Source: Pseudomonas sp. PDM18
GTDB lineage: Bacteria > Pseudomonadota > Gammaproteobacteria > Pseudomonadales > Pseudomonadaceae
Assembly (NCBI RefSeq): GCF_014852585.1
Contig: NZ_JACVBX010000005.1
Span: forward strand, 186,001-250,000
Length of the DNA: 64,000 bases
Direction of reading: 5' to 3'
Shown here piece after piece: positions 7,949 through 16,731 of the stretch. The notes beneath the pieces were generated by a model, which ran no database searches, had not been told where the DNA came from, and saw nothing but the letters and a program-made list of their open reading frames with translations. A program made the position numbers and the translations under genes. Position 1 is the first letter of the stretch, and each line of letters starts with the position of its first letter.

Positions 7949-9316
7949 CTAGAAGGCCGCGAGCATCGAATCGAACAGCTCCTTGGCGGTGCTGATGACT
8001 TTCATGTTGGCCTGGTAGGCCTGCTGGTAGGTGATCAGGTTGACCGCCTCTTCATCCAGGCTCACTGCGCTGACGCTGTCGCGCTGCGCCTGCGCCTGAG
8101 CGGCCACGGTGGTGGCGGTCTTCTGGTCGGCCTGGTTCTGCCGGCTGGCGCTGGCAACCTTGCCGAGCAGGCCGGCGAAGGCGTCGTTGAGGGTCACCTG
8201 GCTGCCGGAGAGGGTGATCGACTGGCCCTTGAGATCGAGCAGCGCCAGCAGGTTCACGTTGTTGCCGGACTCGCCCGCAGTGTCAGACAGCGCCAGCTCC
8301 TCGGGTTTCAGGTCGTTCACACTGAGCATCGCCGTGGTGCTGCCGGCGTTGTAGGTCAGCAGCGCCTGGCCAGGGTTACCTTTCAGGTCGAAGCCATTGG
8401 CCAGGGTGTCGTTGACCATCTGCGCGAACTGCCCCGCCATCTCATGCAGGGCGGTCTGGTTCGGTCGCAGGGTGTCGTACTCGGTGTCGAACAGCGCGCC
8501 GAGGGAACCGCCCATGCCGTCCTGGGCCAGCGGGAAGCTGGTGCCGGCGAAGGTCAGGGCGATCTCCTGCTCGCCGCTGGAGGTGCGGCTGATCGCCAGT
8601 TGCCCGGCGGAGTTGCCGGCCACCAGTGGCTGGCCGTTGGCGAGGGAAACGGTGAGCGAGCCGTCTGCCACTTCGTTGACGCGGATCGAGGCGTATTTGG
8701 AGAGGTCCTGAACCAGGCTTTCGCGGTGGTCGCGCAGCGCGGTGGTGTCGCCGCCGGAAGAGCCGACTTCGACGATCTGCTTGTTCAGCGCGGCGAGGTT
8801 GGCGGTCAGCCCGTTGATCTCGCCGACCATGGAGCCGCGCTGCTCCTGCAGGGCGCGCAGCTGGCTGTCGATGTTGCCGGACAGGCCATTGAAGCGCTGG
8901 GTGAGGTTCTTGGTCTCGTTGACGATCTGCTGGCGCAGGGCGACCGAGCCGGGAGTGGCGGTGGCCTCGCTGAGCGCGGCAAAGAAGTTGTCCAGGCCGA
9001 CGCTGATGCTCGAACCCTCGCCGCCCATCAGGCCTTCCAGCGCGGACAGGTACTGCTGGCCGCTGTCGTAGTAGCTCTGCTCGGTGGTGGCCCGCCACAG
9101 CTGCTGGTTCTGGAAGTCGTTGGCCATGCGGCGGATGCTGGTCACCGTCACGCCGCCACCGACGTTCAGGCCACCCTCGCCGGCCAGCGAGGCGAGCACC
9201 GGACTCAGCCGGCTGAAACCAGGGGTGTTGGCGTTGGCGACGTTCTGGCCGGAGGTGGCCAGGGCGATCTGCGCCGCGCGCAGGCCGCTGTAGCCGATCT
9301 GGCTCAACATACTCAA
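7949..9316 (-). CDS. flgK: flagellar hook-associated protein 1 FlgK (TTG start likely)
   Basis: A 455-residue hook-filament junction protein with the typical N-terminus SMLSQIGYSGLRAAQIALAT...NANTPGFSR and a C-terminal rod-type helix ending NLITYQQAYQANMKVISTA. The likely start is TTG at 9316, which overlaps the flgJ stop as TTGA and has GGAG eight bases upstream; an ATG at 9310 is the alternative and would lose two residues. FlgK forms the first junction ring at the hook tip and is exported by the flagellar type III system. Confidence 0.93.
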   Translation of the reverse strand: MSMLSQIGYSGLRAAQIALATSGQNVANANTPGFSRLSPVLASLAGEGGLNVGGGVTVTSIRRMANDFQNQQLWRATTEQSYYDSGQQYLSALEGLMGGEGSSISVGLDNFFAALSEATATPGSVALRQQIVNETKNLTQRFNGLSGNIDSQLRALQEQRGSMVGEINGLTANLAALNKQIVEVGSSGGDTTALRDHRESLVQDLSKYASIRVNEVADGSLTVSLANGQPLVAGNSAGQLAISRTSSGEQEIALTFAGTSFPLAQDGMGGSLGALFDTEYDTLRPNQTALHEMAGQFAQMVNDTLANGFDLKGNPGQALLTYNAGSTTAMLSVNDLKPEELALSDTAGESGNNVNLLALLDLKGQSITLSGSQVTLNDAFAGLLGKVASASRQNQADQKTATTVAAQAQAQRDSVSAVSLDEEAVNLITYQQAYQANMKVISTAKELFDSMLAAF

Positions 9317-10353
9317 GAGGCATTCTCCTTCGACTCGAGGCGGATCGGCTGGGCAAAGGCCGCCGAGGCCGGTCGGGAAACAATTTCAGGCTGTTGTCCC
9401 TGATAGGCGACGAAATCGGCGTGGCGCTTAAATCCGTCCTGCGGCGCGTGCTTCAGTCCGCTCTCGGGCGACAGGCCGCTGCCGGGAAGCTGCGCAGGCG
9501 CCTGGGCCTCACGCACGCGGCGGAGCACGCCGAGGGTGTAGTCGCGGGTTTCCTCAAAGGGGATGCTGCGCACCCAGTCGGCCATGCCGATCTGCCCGGT
9601 GCGCGGGTCGCCGTTGTTCTTCAGCCACTCGTCCACCTTGCCGGGGCCGGCGTTGTACGCGGCCAGGGCTAGCACGTGCTGGCCGTCGTAGCGGTCGAGC
9701 ATCTTGCCCAGGTAGGCGCTGCCCAGCGCCTTGTTGTAGGCAGGGTCGCTGGTCAGGCGCTGCTCGTCGTAGGGCAAGCCCAGCTCGCCGGCCACTTCGC
9801 GGGCGGTGTCGGGCATCAGCTGCATCAGGCCGCGCGCGCCCTTGGGCGAAACGGCGGCGGCGTTGCCGCCGGACTCCTGGCCGATCACGCTGTCCACCAG
9901 GGTGCGGAAGCCCGCCGTGCCTTGCTGCCAGGCGTGGGCGAGACGGTCCATGCCACGCTGCCAGGTGTCCACCAGCGGGTTGCGGCTGGACACCGACGGC
10001 CGGCGCAGCGCTTCACCGCTGTCGGCGAGCGCCACCGGCTCGGTGGTGTCGGCAGGCTCGGCAGACAGCTGGCGCACCAGCAGGTCGGCAATGCCGGTCT
10101 GCTTGCGCGAGGCCAGGTGCTCGGCCAGCGCCTCGTCGTAGAAGTCGCGCATCGTATCGAGGTCGCGGCTGCGCAGCGGGCTGCCGGCGGAGAGCACGTC
10201 GCCGGCCTTGCGCATCTGCTTGAGGATCTGCTGCAGGAACATCGCCTCGAACTGTTCGGAGGCCGCCTGCAACTGCTCGCGGCGGACCTGCTCGGGCGAC
10301 TCGCCGGGCTGGCCGCTGGGCACTATGGGACGATTGAGCGAGGTGATGCTCAT
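9313..10353 (-). CDS. flgJ: FlgJ: rod-cap domain fused to a lytic transglycosylase (SLT) domain
   Basis: A 346-residue dual-domain protein. Residues ~20-95 match the FlgJ rod-binding domain (EQFEAMFLQQILKQMRKA, MRDFYDEALAEHLA). Residues ~150-290 are a lytic transglycosylase domain with the catalytic Glu160 in GQESGGN, GARGLMQLMPDTA and AYNAGPGKV. Enterobacterial FlgJ carries a glucosaminidase domain instead. The start at 10353 sits exactly at the edge of a palindromic element and has no visible Shine-Dalgarno, so expression may depend on read-through from flgI. The gene allows the rod to pass through peptidoglycan. Confidence 0.92.
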   Translation of the reverse strand: MSITSLNRPIVPSGQPGESPEQVRREQLQAASEQFEAMFLQQILKQMRKAGDVLSAGSPLRSRDLDTMRDFYDEALAEHLASRKQTGIADLLVRQLSAEPADTTEPVALADSGEALRRPSVSSRNPLVDTWQRGMDRLAHAWQQGTAGFRTLVDSVIGQESGGNAAAVSPKGARGLMQLMPDTAREVAGELGLPYDEQRLTSDPAYNKALGSAYLGKMLDRYDGQHVLALAAYNAGPGKVDEWLKNNGDPRTGQIGMADWVRSIPFEETRDYTLGVLRRVREAQAPAQLPGSGLSPESGLKHAPQDGFKRHADFVAYQGQQPEIVSRPASAAFAQPIRLESKENAS

Positions 10354-10619
10354 GGGGCTGATGCTCTTTCGACGAGGTCGCGACGGCGCCGCATTTTGCG
10401 CAGGGCTAGGCGCGAATCGTGTGGTTTGGTCATTCCAAATGAACGATGAGTAACGACGCTCTGCGCAAAATGCGGCCCGTCCCTCCGGGTTGCGCGGCAA
10501 ATCACGCCATGCGTCGTTGCGGGGCTAGCCAAGGGAGCGACCATTGCCGTCGCCCCGCGTCTAGCCTGGCGTGATTTGACGCGGCAACGCGACTCTCGGC
10601 GAAAGAGCATCAACCCCAT
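10352..10619. mobile_element. MITE-like clover-leaf palindromic element between flgI and flgJ
   Basis: The whole flgI-flgJ gap is one nested palindrome. The outer arms are GGGGCTGATGCTCTTTCG (10354-10371) and CGAAAGAGCATCAACCCC (10600-10617). Inside are two long hairpins: one near 10388-10476 with arms GCCGCATTTTGCGCAG / CTGCGCAAAATGCGGC, and one at 10499-10578 with arms AAATCACGCCA / TGGCGTGATTT. It encodes no credible protein; an 89-codon minus-strand frame spans it but mirrors the palindrome. No clear target duplication is seen. It separates two genes that belong to one operon. Confidence 0.7.
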
Positions 10620-11723
10620 TTAGATCACCACCAGCTCGGCATTCAGCGCACCTGCCTGCTCCAGCGCCTGGAGAATGCTCATCACGTCATCCGGCGTGGC
10701 GCCCAGGCTGTTCACCGTGTTGATGATGCTTTCCAGGCTGGTGCCCTCGGGCCACTTGAACATCGGTTTCTTGTCCTGGCTGACCGAGACGTCCGACTGC
10801 GGGGTGACCGCCGTGGTGCCGTTGGAGAACGGCCCCGGCTGGCTGACCTGGGGGTTCTCGCTAATGGTGACGGTGAGCGTGCCATGGGCCACGGCGGCCG
10901 CTTTCACGCGCACGCCCTGGCCGACCACCACGGTGCCGGTGCGGCTGTTGAACACCACCTTGGGCCGGGTGCGGCCTTCCTGCACTTCCATGCCTTCGAG
11001 CATGGCCATGAAGCTGGTGCGCTGGGCTAGGCTGACCGGCGCGCGGACGGACACCTTGGTGCCGTCCAGCGCGGTGGCGGTGCCGGAGCCGAAACGTTCG
11101 TTGACTGCGTTCATCACCTGGGTGGCGGTCTGGAAGCTCGGCTTGCGCACGTTGAGCATCACGTCCGGGCGCTGGGCGAAGTCGCTGGGGATCATCCGCT
11201 CGATGGTCGCGCCATTGGGAATCAGGCCGCTGTTGGCGCTGTTGATCGACACGCTGGAGCCGCTCTGCCCTTGGGCATGCAGGCCGCCGACCACCAGGTT
11301 GCCCTGGGCCAGCGCATAGACTTCGCCGTCCACGCCCTGCAGGGGCGTCATCAGCAGCAGGCCGCCGCGCAGGCTCTTGGCGTCGCCCAGCGAAGATACG
11401 GTGACGTCGATGGTCTGCCCGGCGCTGTATGACGGCGGCACGCTGGCGGTGATGCTCACCGCGGCGACGTTCTTCAGCTTCGGGTCGACGTTCGGCGGCA
11501 GGTTCACGCCGAACTGCTTGAGCATGTTGGCCACCGACTGGTTGGTGAACTTCACCTGGTTCTTGTCGCCGGTGCCATCGAGGCCGACGACCAGGCCGTA
11601 GCCGATCAGCTGGTTCTCGCGCACGCCTTCGATGTCGACCAGGTCGAGCAGCGGGATGGCCAGCGCCTCGGCCTGCCAGAACAAACAGGCGCTCGCCAGC
11701 AGGCGGGTAACGGTTCTACGCAT
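10620..11723 (-). CDS. flgI: flagellar P-ring protein FlgI
   Basis: A 367-residue periplasmic protein with a cleavable signal peptide ([22 protein letters not shown]) followed by the FlgI hallmark [20 protein letters not shown] and GTGDK. FlgI forms the bushing around the rod in the peptidoglycan layer. It is followed by the palindromic element before flgJ, and lies 15 bases after flgH. Its length matches the family. Confidence 0.96.
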   Translation of the reverse strand: MRRTVTRLLASACLFWQAEALAIPLLDLVDIEGVRENQLIGYGLVVGLDGTGDKNQVKFTNQSVANMLKQFGVNLPPNVDPKLKNVAAVSITASVPPSYSAGQTIDVTVSSLGDAKSLRGGLLLMTPLQGVDGEVYALAQGNLVVGGLHAQGQSGSSVSINSANSGLIPNGATIERMIPSDFAQRPDVMLNVRKPSFQTATQVMNAVNERFGSGTATALDGTKVSVRAPVSLAQRTSFMAMLEGMEVQEGRTRPKVVFNSRTGTVVVGQGVRVKAAAVAHGTLTVTISENPQVSQPGPFSNGTTAVTPQSDVSVSQDKKPMFKWPEGTSLESIINTVNSLGATPDDVMSILQALEQAGALNAELVVI

Positions 11724-11738
11724 GGAGTGCTCGCCTGC

Positions 11739-12401
11739 TTACATCGGGAACAGCGGATGGGTGAAGAAGCGCGTCAGCCATCCAGCCGAGTTGCTGTCGT
11801 TGAGCACGCCGCGCCCGGCATAGGAAATCTTGGCGTTGGCGACGTTCTGCGAGGACACCTGATTGGAGCGGTTGATGTCGTCGATGCGCACGAGGCCGGT
11901 AAGGCGGATGAACTCGTCGCCCTGGTTCAGGCGCAGGGATTTCTCGCCCTTCACCAGCAACACGCCGCCGGGCAGCACTTTGTGCACGGTTACCGCGATG
12001 GAACCGGAGAGGGTGTTCTGCTGCGAGCTTTTCGCCGAACCGGTGAAGTCGCGGTTGGCCGTGGCGGACGTTTCCAGGCCGCCGTAGTCCTTGGTCAGGA
12101 TGGTCGGCACCGGCACGTCGAGGCTGGACTGCTTGCCGAAGCTGGTACCCGCGCTCTTGCTCGACTGGGTGGACTCGCTGAGCACCACGGTGACGATGTC
12201 GCCGACGCCGATGGCGCGCTTGTCGCGCAACAGCGAGCCGCCGTAGCCGGAGCGGAACAGCCCGCCGCTGGTGGTCGGCGGCTGGCTGTAGTCCAGCTCC
12301 GGGGGCTGGTAGGTCGAGGAGTCCTCGTCCGGCAGCATCTCGTCGAAGCTCTGGCAACCGGCGAGCAGCGCCAGGGCGAGCAGCAGGGCAAGGCGCGTCA
12401 T
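11739..12401 (-). CDS. flgH: flagellar L-ring lipoprotein FlgH
   Basis: A 220-residue outer-membrane lipoprotein. The signal peptide ends in the lipobox LLAGC (Cys16), and the mature protein carries FlgH motifs GSLLRDKRAIGVGDIVTVVL and the C-terminal GRGVLNDSNSAGWLTRFF. FlgH forms the L-ring around the rod at the outer membrane. It starts two bases after the flgG stop. Confidence 0.96.
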   Translation of the reverse strand: MTRLALLLALALLAGCQSFDEMLPDEDSSTYQPPELDYSQPPTTSGGLFRSGYGGSLLRDKRAIGVGDIVTVVLSESTQSSKSAGTSFGKQSSLDVPVPTILTKDYGGLETSATANRDFTGSAKSSQQNTLSGSIAVTVHKVLPGGVLLVKGEKSLRLNQGDEFIRLTGLVRIDDINRSNQVSSQNVANAKISYAGRGVLNDSNSAGWLTRFFTHPLFPM

Positions 12402-12403
12402 CG

Positions 12404-13189
12404 TCAGACCGTCTGGTTGAGGAACTGCTGCATGCCCGACGCGGCGTCGAGCACCTTGGCGTTGGCCTCGTAGGCGCGCTGGATGGCGATCATGTTCACC
12501 ATCGCCTCCACCACCTGCACGTTGGAGCCTTCCAGCACACCCTGCTTGAGGTTGCCCAGGCCTTCCTCGCCCGGCGTGCCTTCCTGCGGCTCGCCGCTGG
12601 CGGCGGTTTCCTTGTAGAGGTTGCCGCCGATTGCTTCCAGGCCCGCCGGGTTGGTGAAGTTGACCAGGGTGATCTGGCCCAGCTCGGTGGGCAGGGTCTC
12701 GCCCGGCAGCACGGCGGTGACGATGCCGTCGCTGCCCACGGTGAAGCGGCTGGCGCCGGCCGGCACTTCGATGTTCGGCGTAAGCGGCAGGCCCTGGGCG
12801 TTGACCACGATGCCTTCGCTGTTCAGCTGCAGCTGGCCGTTCTCGGTGTAGTAGGTGTCGCCGTTGGGCGCTTCGACCTGGAAGAAGCCGCTGCCGACGA
12901 TGGCCAGGTCCATGGGCTGGCCGGTGGTCTGCATGCTGCCTTCGGTGAACACCTTCTGCGTGCCGACGACGCGCACGCCGCTGCCCAGCTGGATGCCCGA
13001 GGGCACGGTGTTGACCTGGTCAGCCTGGGCGCCGGGCTGCAGTTGCACCTGGTAGAACAGGTCCTCGAACACCGCGCGGTCGCTCTTGAAGCCGACGGTG
13101 TTCACGTTGGCCAGGTTGTTGGCCACGGTGGACATCGCGGTGTCCTGGGCTGCCAGGCCAGTCTTGCTGACCCAAAGTGCCGAACTCAT
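12404..13189 (-). CDS. flgG: flagellar distal rod protein FlgG
   Basis: A 261-residue rod protein with N-terminal LWVSKTGLAAQDTAMSTVAN...NTVGFK and a C-terminal helix MVNMIAIQRAYEANAKVLDA, both typical of axial rod-hook proteins. Its size and the match to FlgG identify the distal rod subunit. It is in line with flgF and flgH in the operon. Confidence 0.96.
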   Translation of the reverse strand: MSSALWVSKTGLAAQDTAMSTVANNLANVNTVGFKSDRAVFEDLFYQVQLQPGAQADQVNTVPSGIQLGSGVRVVGTQKVFTEGSMQTTGQPMDLAIVGSGFFQVEAPNGDTYYTENGQLQLNSEGIVVNAQGLPLTPNIEVPAGASRFTVGSDGIVTAVLPGETLPTELGQITLVNFTNPAGLEAIGGNLYKETAASGEPQEGTPGEEGLGNLKQGVLEGSNVQVVEAMVNMIAIQRAYEANAKVLDAASGMQQFLNQTV

Positions 13190-13216
13190 GTTGTGCTCCT
13201 GTCTGCGCGCCGCGCG

Positions 13217-13945
13217 TTAGCCGCCGCGGATCATGCGGTCGCCGGCCTCGGCAAGGTCCGAGGCGGCCTTCATCATCTTCACCTGGGCCTCGAACCGACG
13301 GTTCAGGCTCATGGTTCCCACCAACTGGTCGATGGCCGAGACGTTGCTCTGCTCCAGGTGCCCGGAGAGCAGTCGCACGTCTTCGCTGGCGGCGACGTTC
13401 TGGCCGTCCTTGCTCACCAGCAGGCCCTGGGCGTTCTTCACCAGGGAGGCAGCCGGGGCGTCCACCAGCTTGAGGCGGTCGACGTCGGTCATCATGAAGT
13501 CGCCCCGCGGCATCACCGAGATGGTGCCGTCGCTGCCGATGGCGATGGCGTCGTATTCGGGCAGGGTGATCGGGCCACCTTCGCCGAGCACGGCACGGCC
13601 GTTGATCATCAACTGGCGGTCGGCGTCGATCTCGAGATTGCCCTGGCGCGTGTACGCCTCGCCGTTGCCGCTCTGCACGGCGAGCAGCCCATTGCCCTGG
13701 ATGGCGACGTCGAGGTCGCGCCCGGTGGCCATCAGGGTGCCAGCGCTCATGTCCACGCCGCTGCTCTCGATGCGCGCGAGGTGGCGGCTGTCATAGCCGG
13801 CGCCACTCACATCGACGGCGGTGGCGTGCTCCAGGTCGGCGCGAAAGCCAGGGGTGTTGACGTTGGCGAGGTTGTTCGCGCGCACGTCCAGCGCCGCCAT
13901 GCTGCGGCTGGCGGCGGTCATTGCAGTGTAGCCGAGGCGATCCAT
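13217..13945 (-). CDS. flgF: flagellar proximal rod protein FlgF
   Basis: A 242-residue axial protein starting MDRLGYTAMTAASRSMAAL with NNLANVNTPGFR and the conserved C-terminal SAIDQLVGTMSLNRRFEAQV. FlgF is the proximal rod subunit next to FlgG. It is nine bases after flgE, consistent with one transcript. Confidence 0.95.
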   Translation of the reverse strand: MDRLGYTAMTAASRSMAALDVRANNLANVNTPGFRADLEHATAVDVSGAGYDSRHLARIESSGVDMSAGTLMATGRDLDVAIQGNGLLAVQSGNGEAYTRQGNLEIDADRQLMINGRAVLGEGGPITLPEYDAIAIGSDGTISVMPRGDFMMTDVDRLKLVDAPAASLVKNAQGLLVSKDGQNVAASEDVRLLSGHLEQSNVSAIDQLVGTMSLNRRFEAQVKMMKAASDLAEAGDRMIRGG

Positions 13946-13954
13946 GAGGTGTCC

Positions 13955-15142
13955 TTAGATGGCCGAGAACAGGACCTGGGTGAGTTCCTTGTCGGTGGTC
14001 ATCACCTTGGTGTTCGCCTGGTAGTTGCGCTGGCCTTCCATGAGGCCCACCAGCTGCTGGGTGATGTCGACGTTGGAACCTTCCAGGTTGCCGGCCGAGA
14101 GCGAGCCGAACTGGCCGATGCCGGGCACGCCGATCAGCGGGGCGCCGGACGCGGAAGTCTCGGTCCAGGCGGTGCCGCTCTGGTTCTGCAGGCCGCCGCT
14201 GTTGATGAAGTTCGCCAGGGCGACCTGGCCCTGCAGCATGCGCTGACCGTTGCTGTAGTTGACGTAGACCTTGCCGTCGTTCTCCACCGCGATGCCGGTC
14301 TGCTCGCCGGCGGCGTAGCCGGTGGTGCGGTTGGTGGTGACGACGAAGTCCGAGCCGTACTGGCTGGTGCCGGTGTAGTCCAGGGCGATGTTCATCGGAT
14401 CGACGCCCGGCAGGGTGAAGCTCACCGGCACGGAAGCGATCGGCGAGGAAAGCGAGCCGTCCGGGGCGAAGGTCAGCGACTGGGTGGCACCGACGGCATT
14501 GCCGTCCACCGCGTAGTGCGCGTCCCAGGTGTTGGTGCCGGTCAGCACGAAGTACTGGGTCAGGGTGTGTTCCTTGCCCTGAGAGTCGTAGATCTTGCTG
14601 GTGTAGGTGGAGTTGTAGGTCTCCACCTTCTGCGGGTCGAACGGCGAGACGGTCGGCGCGGTCTCGTTGGAGTCGAGGTTGGCGACGAACTCCAGCTTGT
14701 CGGTGGCCTTGGCCGGCAGGTTGGCGGTCTTCACCTGAAGGTCGGAAACGGTACCCACCAGCAGGTTACCGGCGGCATCGGTCGGGTAACCCTGCAGGCG
14801 CTGGCCGGTGGCGTTGATCAGGTAGTTGGCGTTGTCCTGGCCGAACACACCTGCGCGGGTGTACTGGGTGTCGCCGTTGCCGCTCTTGACCACGAAGAAG
14901 CCGCCGCCGGAGATCGCGAGGTCCAGGGCGCGGTTGGTGGACACCAGCGAACCGCCCTGGCTGATGCTCTGGGTGGTGCCGGCGACTTCCACGCCCATGC
15001 CCTTGCTGTCGGCGTAGACGCTGCTGAACTCGGTGCGCGAGGACTTGAAGCCGACGGTGCCGGAGTTGGCGATGTTGTTGCTGATGGTGTCCAGCTGCTG
15101 GGTGACGGCGTTCAGGCCGGTCAGGGCGATGTTGAAGCTCAT
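13955..15142 (-). CDS. flgE: flagellar hook protein FlgE
   Basis: A 395-residue hook subunit. The N-terminus MSFNIALTGLNAVTQQLDTI, the NSGTVGFKSSR loop and the C-terminus VDITQQLVGLMEGQRNYQAN are diagnostic. FlgE polymerises into the curved hook under the FlgD cap, whose gene lies just upstream. Length is typical. Confidence 0.96.
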   Translation of the reverse strand: MSFNIALTGLNAVTQQLDTISNNIANSGTVGFKSSRTEFSSVYADSKGMGVEVAGTTQSISQGGSLVSTNRALDLAISGGGFFVVKSGNGDTQYTRAGVFGQDNANYLINATGQRLQGYPTDAAGNLLVGTVSDLQVKTANLPAKATDKLEFVANLDSNETAPTVSPFDPQKVETYNSTYTSKIYDSQGKEHTLTQYFVLTGTNTWDAHYAVDGNAVGATQSLTFAPDGSLSSPIASVPVSFTLPGVDPMNIALDYTGTSQYGSDFVVTTNRTTGYAAGEQTGIAVENDGKVYVNYSNGQRMLQGQVALANFINSGGLQNQSGTAWTETSASGAPLIGVPGIGQFGSLSAGNLEGSNVDITQQLVGLMEGQRNYQANTKVMTTDKELTQVLFSAI

Positions 15143-15178
15143 GGCGTTATCTCATCCTAAGAGGGGGGAAGCAGGCGC

Positions 15179-15847
15179 TCAGGCGGCCTGGCCCTGACTG
15201 AATTCGACGATCTTGTAGAAGGGCACCGAGCCTGCACCCTCGACTTCCAGCACCGGGCCATCGGCGCTGACGCGGACGTTGCGTACCAGGCCTGAAACCT
15301 CGATGCCCGGCGTCTCGCCGCTCTCGGTCTTGACCGCCAGGCTGTACTTGCCGGGCTTCAGGCCAAGCGCCTGCGGGTCCACGCTGAAGGGCACGGCACC
15401 GGCTTCCTGCGGGCCGAGGGTGATGTCGGTGCGCACGCCGTTGGCATCGGTGAGCTGCAGCACGGTGGTGGCAGAGGCGTGCTCCAGGGTGATCTGCCCG
15501 CTGACTTTGTCGCCGTCCAGCTGCAGGCTGTCGGCGCTGACCTTCACTTCCTGGCCGACGAGACCTGCGGCAGTGAGGGTCTGCAGGTTGTCCATCAGCA
15601 CCAGGTTGTTCTGCTGCAGGGTGGTCATGTTCTGCATGCTCTTCACCTGCGCCATGGCCGAGTACTGGTTGATGAACTCGGTGCTGTCCACCGGCTTGGT
15701 CGGATCCTGGTATTGCACCTGGGCGACCAGCAGGGTGATGAAGCTGTTCTCCATGTCGGTCATCTCGCCGAGGTTCACCGCCTGCTTGGGCGTGTCGGTC
15801 GAGGTGCCGCTGGTAGTGGTGCTGGTGTCGTTATTGACCGTGCTCAT
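15179..15847 (-). CDS. flgD: flagellar hook-capping protein FlgD
   Basis: A 222-residue hook scaffolding protein with the conserved core ENSFITLLVAQVQYQDPTKP and STEFINQYSAMAQVKSMQNM, followed by an Ig/tudor-like hook-assembly region. The N-terminal ~20 residues are a Thr/Ser-rich secretion segment. Its ATG overlaps the flgC stop by one base. Confidence 0.95.
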   Translation of the reverse strand: MSTVNNDTSTTTSGTSTDTPKQAVNLGEMTDMENSFITLLVAQVQYQDPTKPVDSTEFINQYSAMAQVKSMQNMTTLQQNNLVLMDNLQTLTAAGLVGQEVKVSADSLQLDGDKVSGQITLEHASATTVLQLTDANGVRTDITLGPQEAGAVPFSVDPQALGLKPGKYSLAVKTESGETPGIEVSGLVRNVRVSADGPVLEVEGAGSVPFYKIVEFSQGQAA

Positions 15848-16275
15848 CAGGCGTCTCCCAGTTTCAGCAGGCTGGACTGCATGCTCTTCACCCGGTTGAG
15901 CACTTCCACGCCGGTCTCGAAGCTGCGGGTGGCGGACATCATGTCGGTCATCTCTTCGATCTCGTTGACGTCGGGGTAGTAGACGTAGCCGGTGGCGTCG
16001 GCCAGCGGGCTGCCCGGCTCGTAGCGGCGCTGCGGCGAGCGGCCGGAAGTCACCACGTCGAGCACCTGCACATGGGCGCCGCCCATGCCGGCGCCACGGG
16101 TGAGCTGGTCGTTCTCGTAGACGGCGGCGAACATCGGCTTGCGCGCCTGGTACACGGCGTCCGGGCTGTTGGCCGCGGAGTCGGCGTTGGCCAGGTTGCT
16201 CGCCACGGTGTTCAGGCGCACGGTCTGCGCGTTCATCGACGAGCCGGCGATGCGGTAGATGGAATCGAATGCCAT
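15847..16275 (-). CDS. flgC: flagellar proximal rod protein FlgC
   Basis: A 142-residue rod protein with MAFDSIYRIAGSSMNAQTVR at the N-terminus, YVYYPDVNEIEEMTDMMSAT before the end and a C-terminal helix. Size and motifs match FlgC. It follows flgB by four bases. Confidence 0.95.
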   Translation of the reverse strand: MAFDSIYRIAGSSMNAQTVRLNTVASNLANADSAANSPDAVYQARKPMFAAVYENDQLTRGAGMGGAHVQVLDVVTSGRSPQRRYEPGSPLADATGYVYYPDVNEIEEMTDMMSATRSFETGVEVLNRVKSMQSSLLKLGDA

Positions 16276-16279
16276 GGCG

Positions 16280-16645
16280 TCAGCGTCCTTCGATGGCCTG
16301 CTTGAGGCCGCGGAATTTCATGGTCAGGAAGGTCAGGCTGGTCTGGAAATCCATCGCGTTGCGCGAGAACTCCGCCTGCTCGGTGGACAGCTCCACGCTG
16401 TTGCCGTCCTGGGAAGGCTGGTTGGGGATGCGGTACTTCAGGTCAGGGCGCGCGGCGCTGGTGCTCGCTAGCAGCACGCTGGAGCTGTCCTGGCGCTGCA
16501 TCTCGGCGGCGAAGTCGATGTCCCGCGCCTTGAAGCCGGGGGTGTCTTCGTTGGCCAGGTTGGAGGCCAGGATTTCGCTGCGCTGCATGTGCAGCGAGAG
16601 GGCTCTCTCGTGGATACCCAGGGTCTCGTCAAACCGTATACTCAT
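16280..16645 (-). CDS. flgB: flagellar proximal rod protein FlgB
   Basis: A 121-residue rod protein, first gene of the flgB-lafW operon. NLANEDTPGFKARDIDFAAEM is the FlgB signature. The start ATG 16645 (MSIRFDETLG) was chosen over an upstream in-frame start at 16702 because the longer form would run through the promoter region and add a non-conserved Arg-rich tail. A sigma-54-type promoter lies about 55 bases upstream. Confidence 0.94.
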   Translation of the reverse strand: MSIRFDETLGIHERALSLHMQRSEILASNLANEDTPGFKARDIDFAAEMQRQDSSSVLLASTSAARPDLKYRIPNQPSQDGNSVELSTEQAEFSRNAMDFQTSLTFLTMKFRGLKQAIEGR

Positions 16646-16697
16646 TCGCGCAACCCGCTCTCGTCGTTCGGCCATCTTTCGGTGTGCGCAGCGACAG

Positions 16698-16714
16698 AGC
16701 ACAAAGCATGCCCA
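16698..16714 (-). promoter_or_regulatory. candidate sigma-54 promoter of the flgB operon
   Basis: On the minus strand the sequence GGGCATGCTTTGTGCT has GG and GC separated by exactly ten bases (GG at 16711-16712, GC at 16699-16700), close to the TGGCAC-N5-TTGCW consensus. The predicted start point would leave a short leader before flgB. LafK encoded in this locus is the expected activator. Confidence 0.6.
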
Positions 16715-16731
16715 CCCCGGAATATCGCTTC

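Noticed and set aside
10350..10619. An 89-codon minus-strand ORF between flgI and flgJ
   Set aside because: It lies fully within the nested palindromic element; its open frame mirrors the inverted repeats and shows no protein-like hydrophobic or domain pattern.
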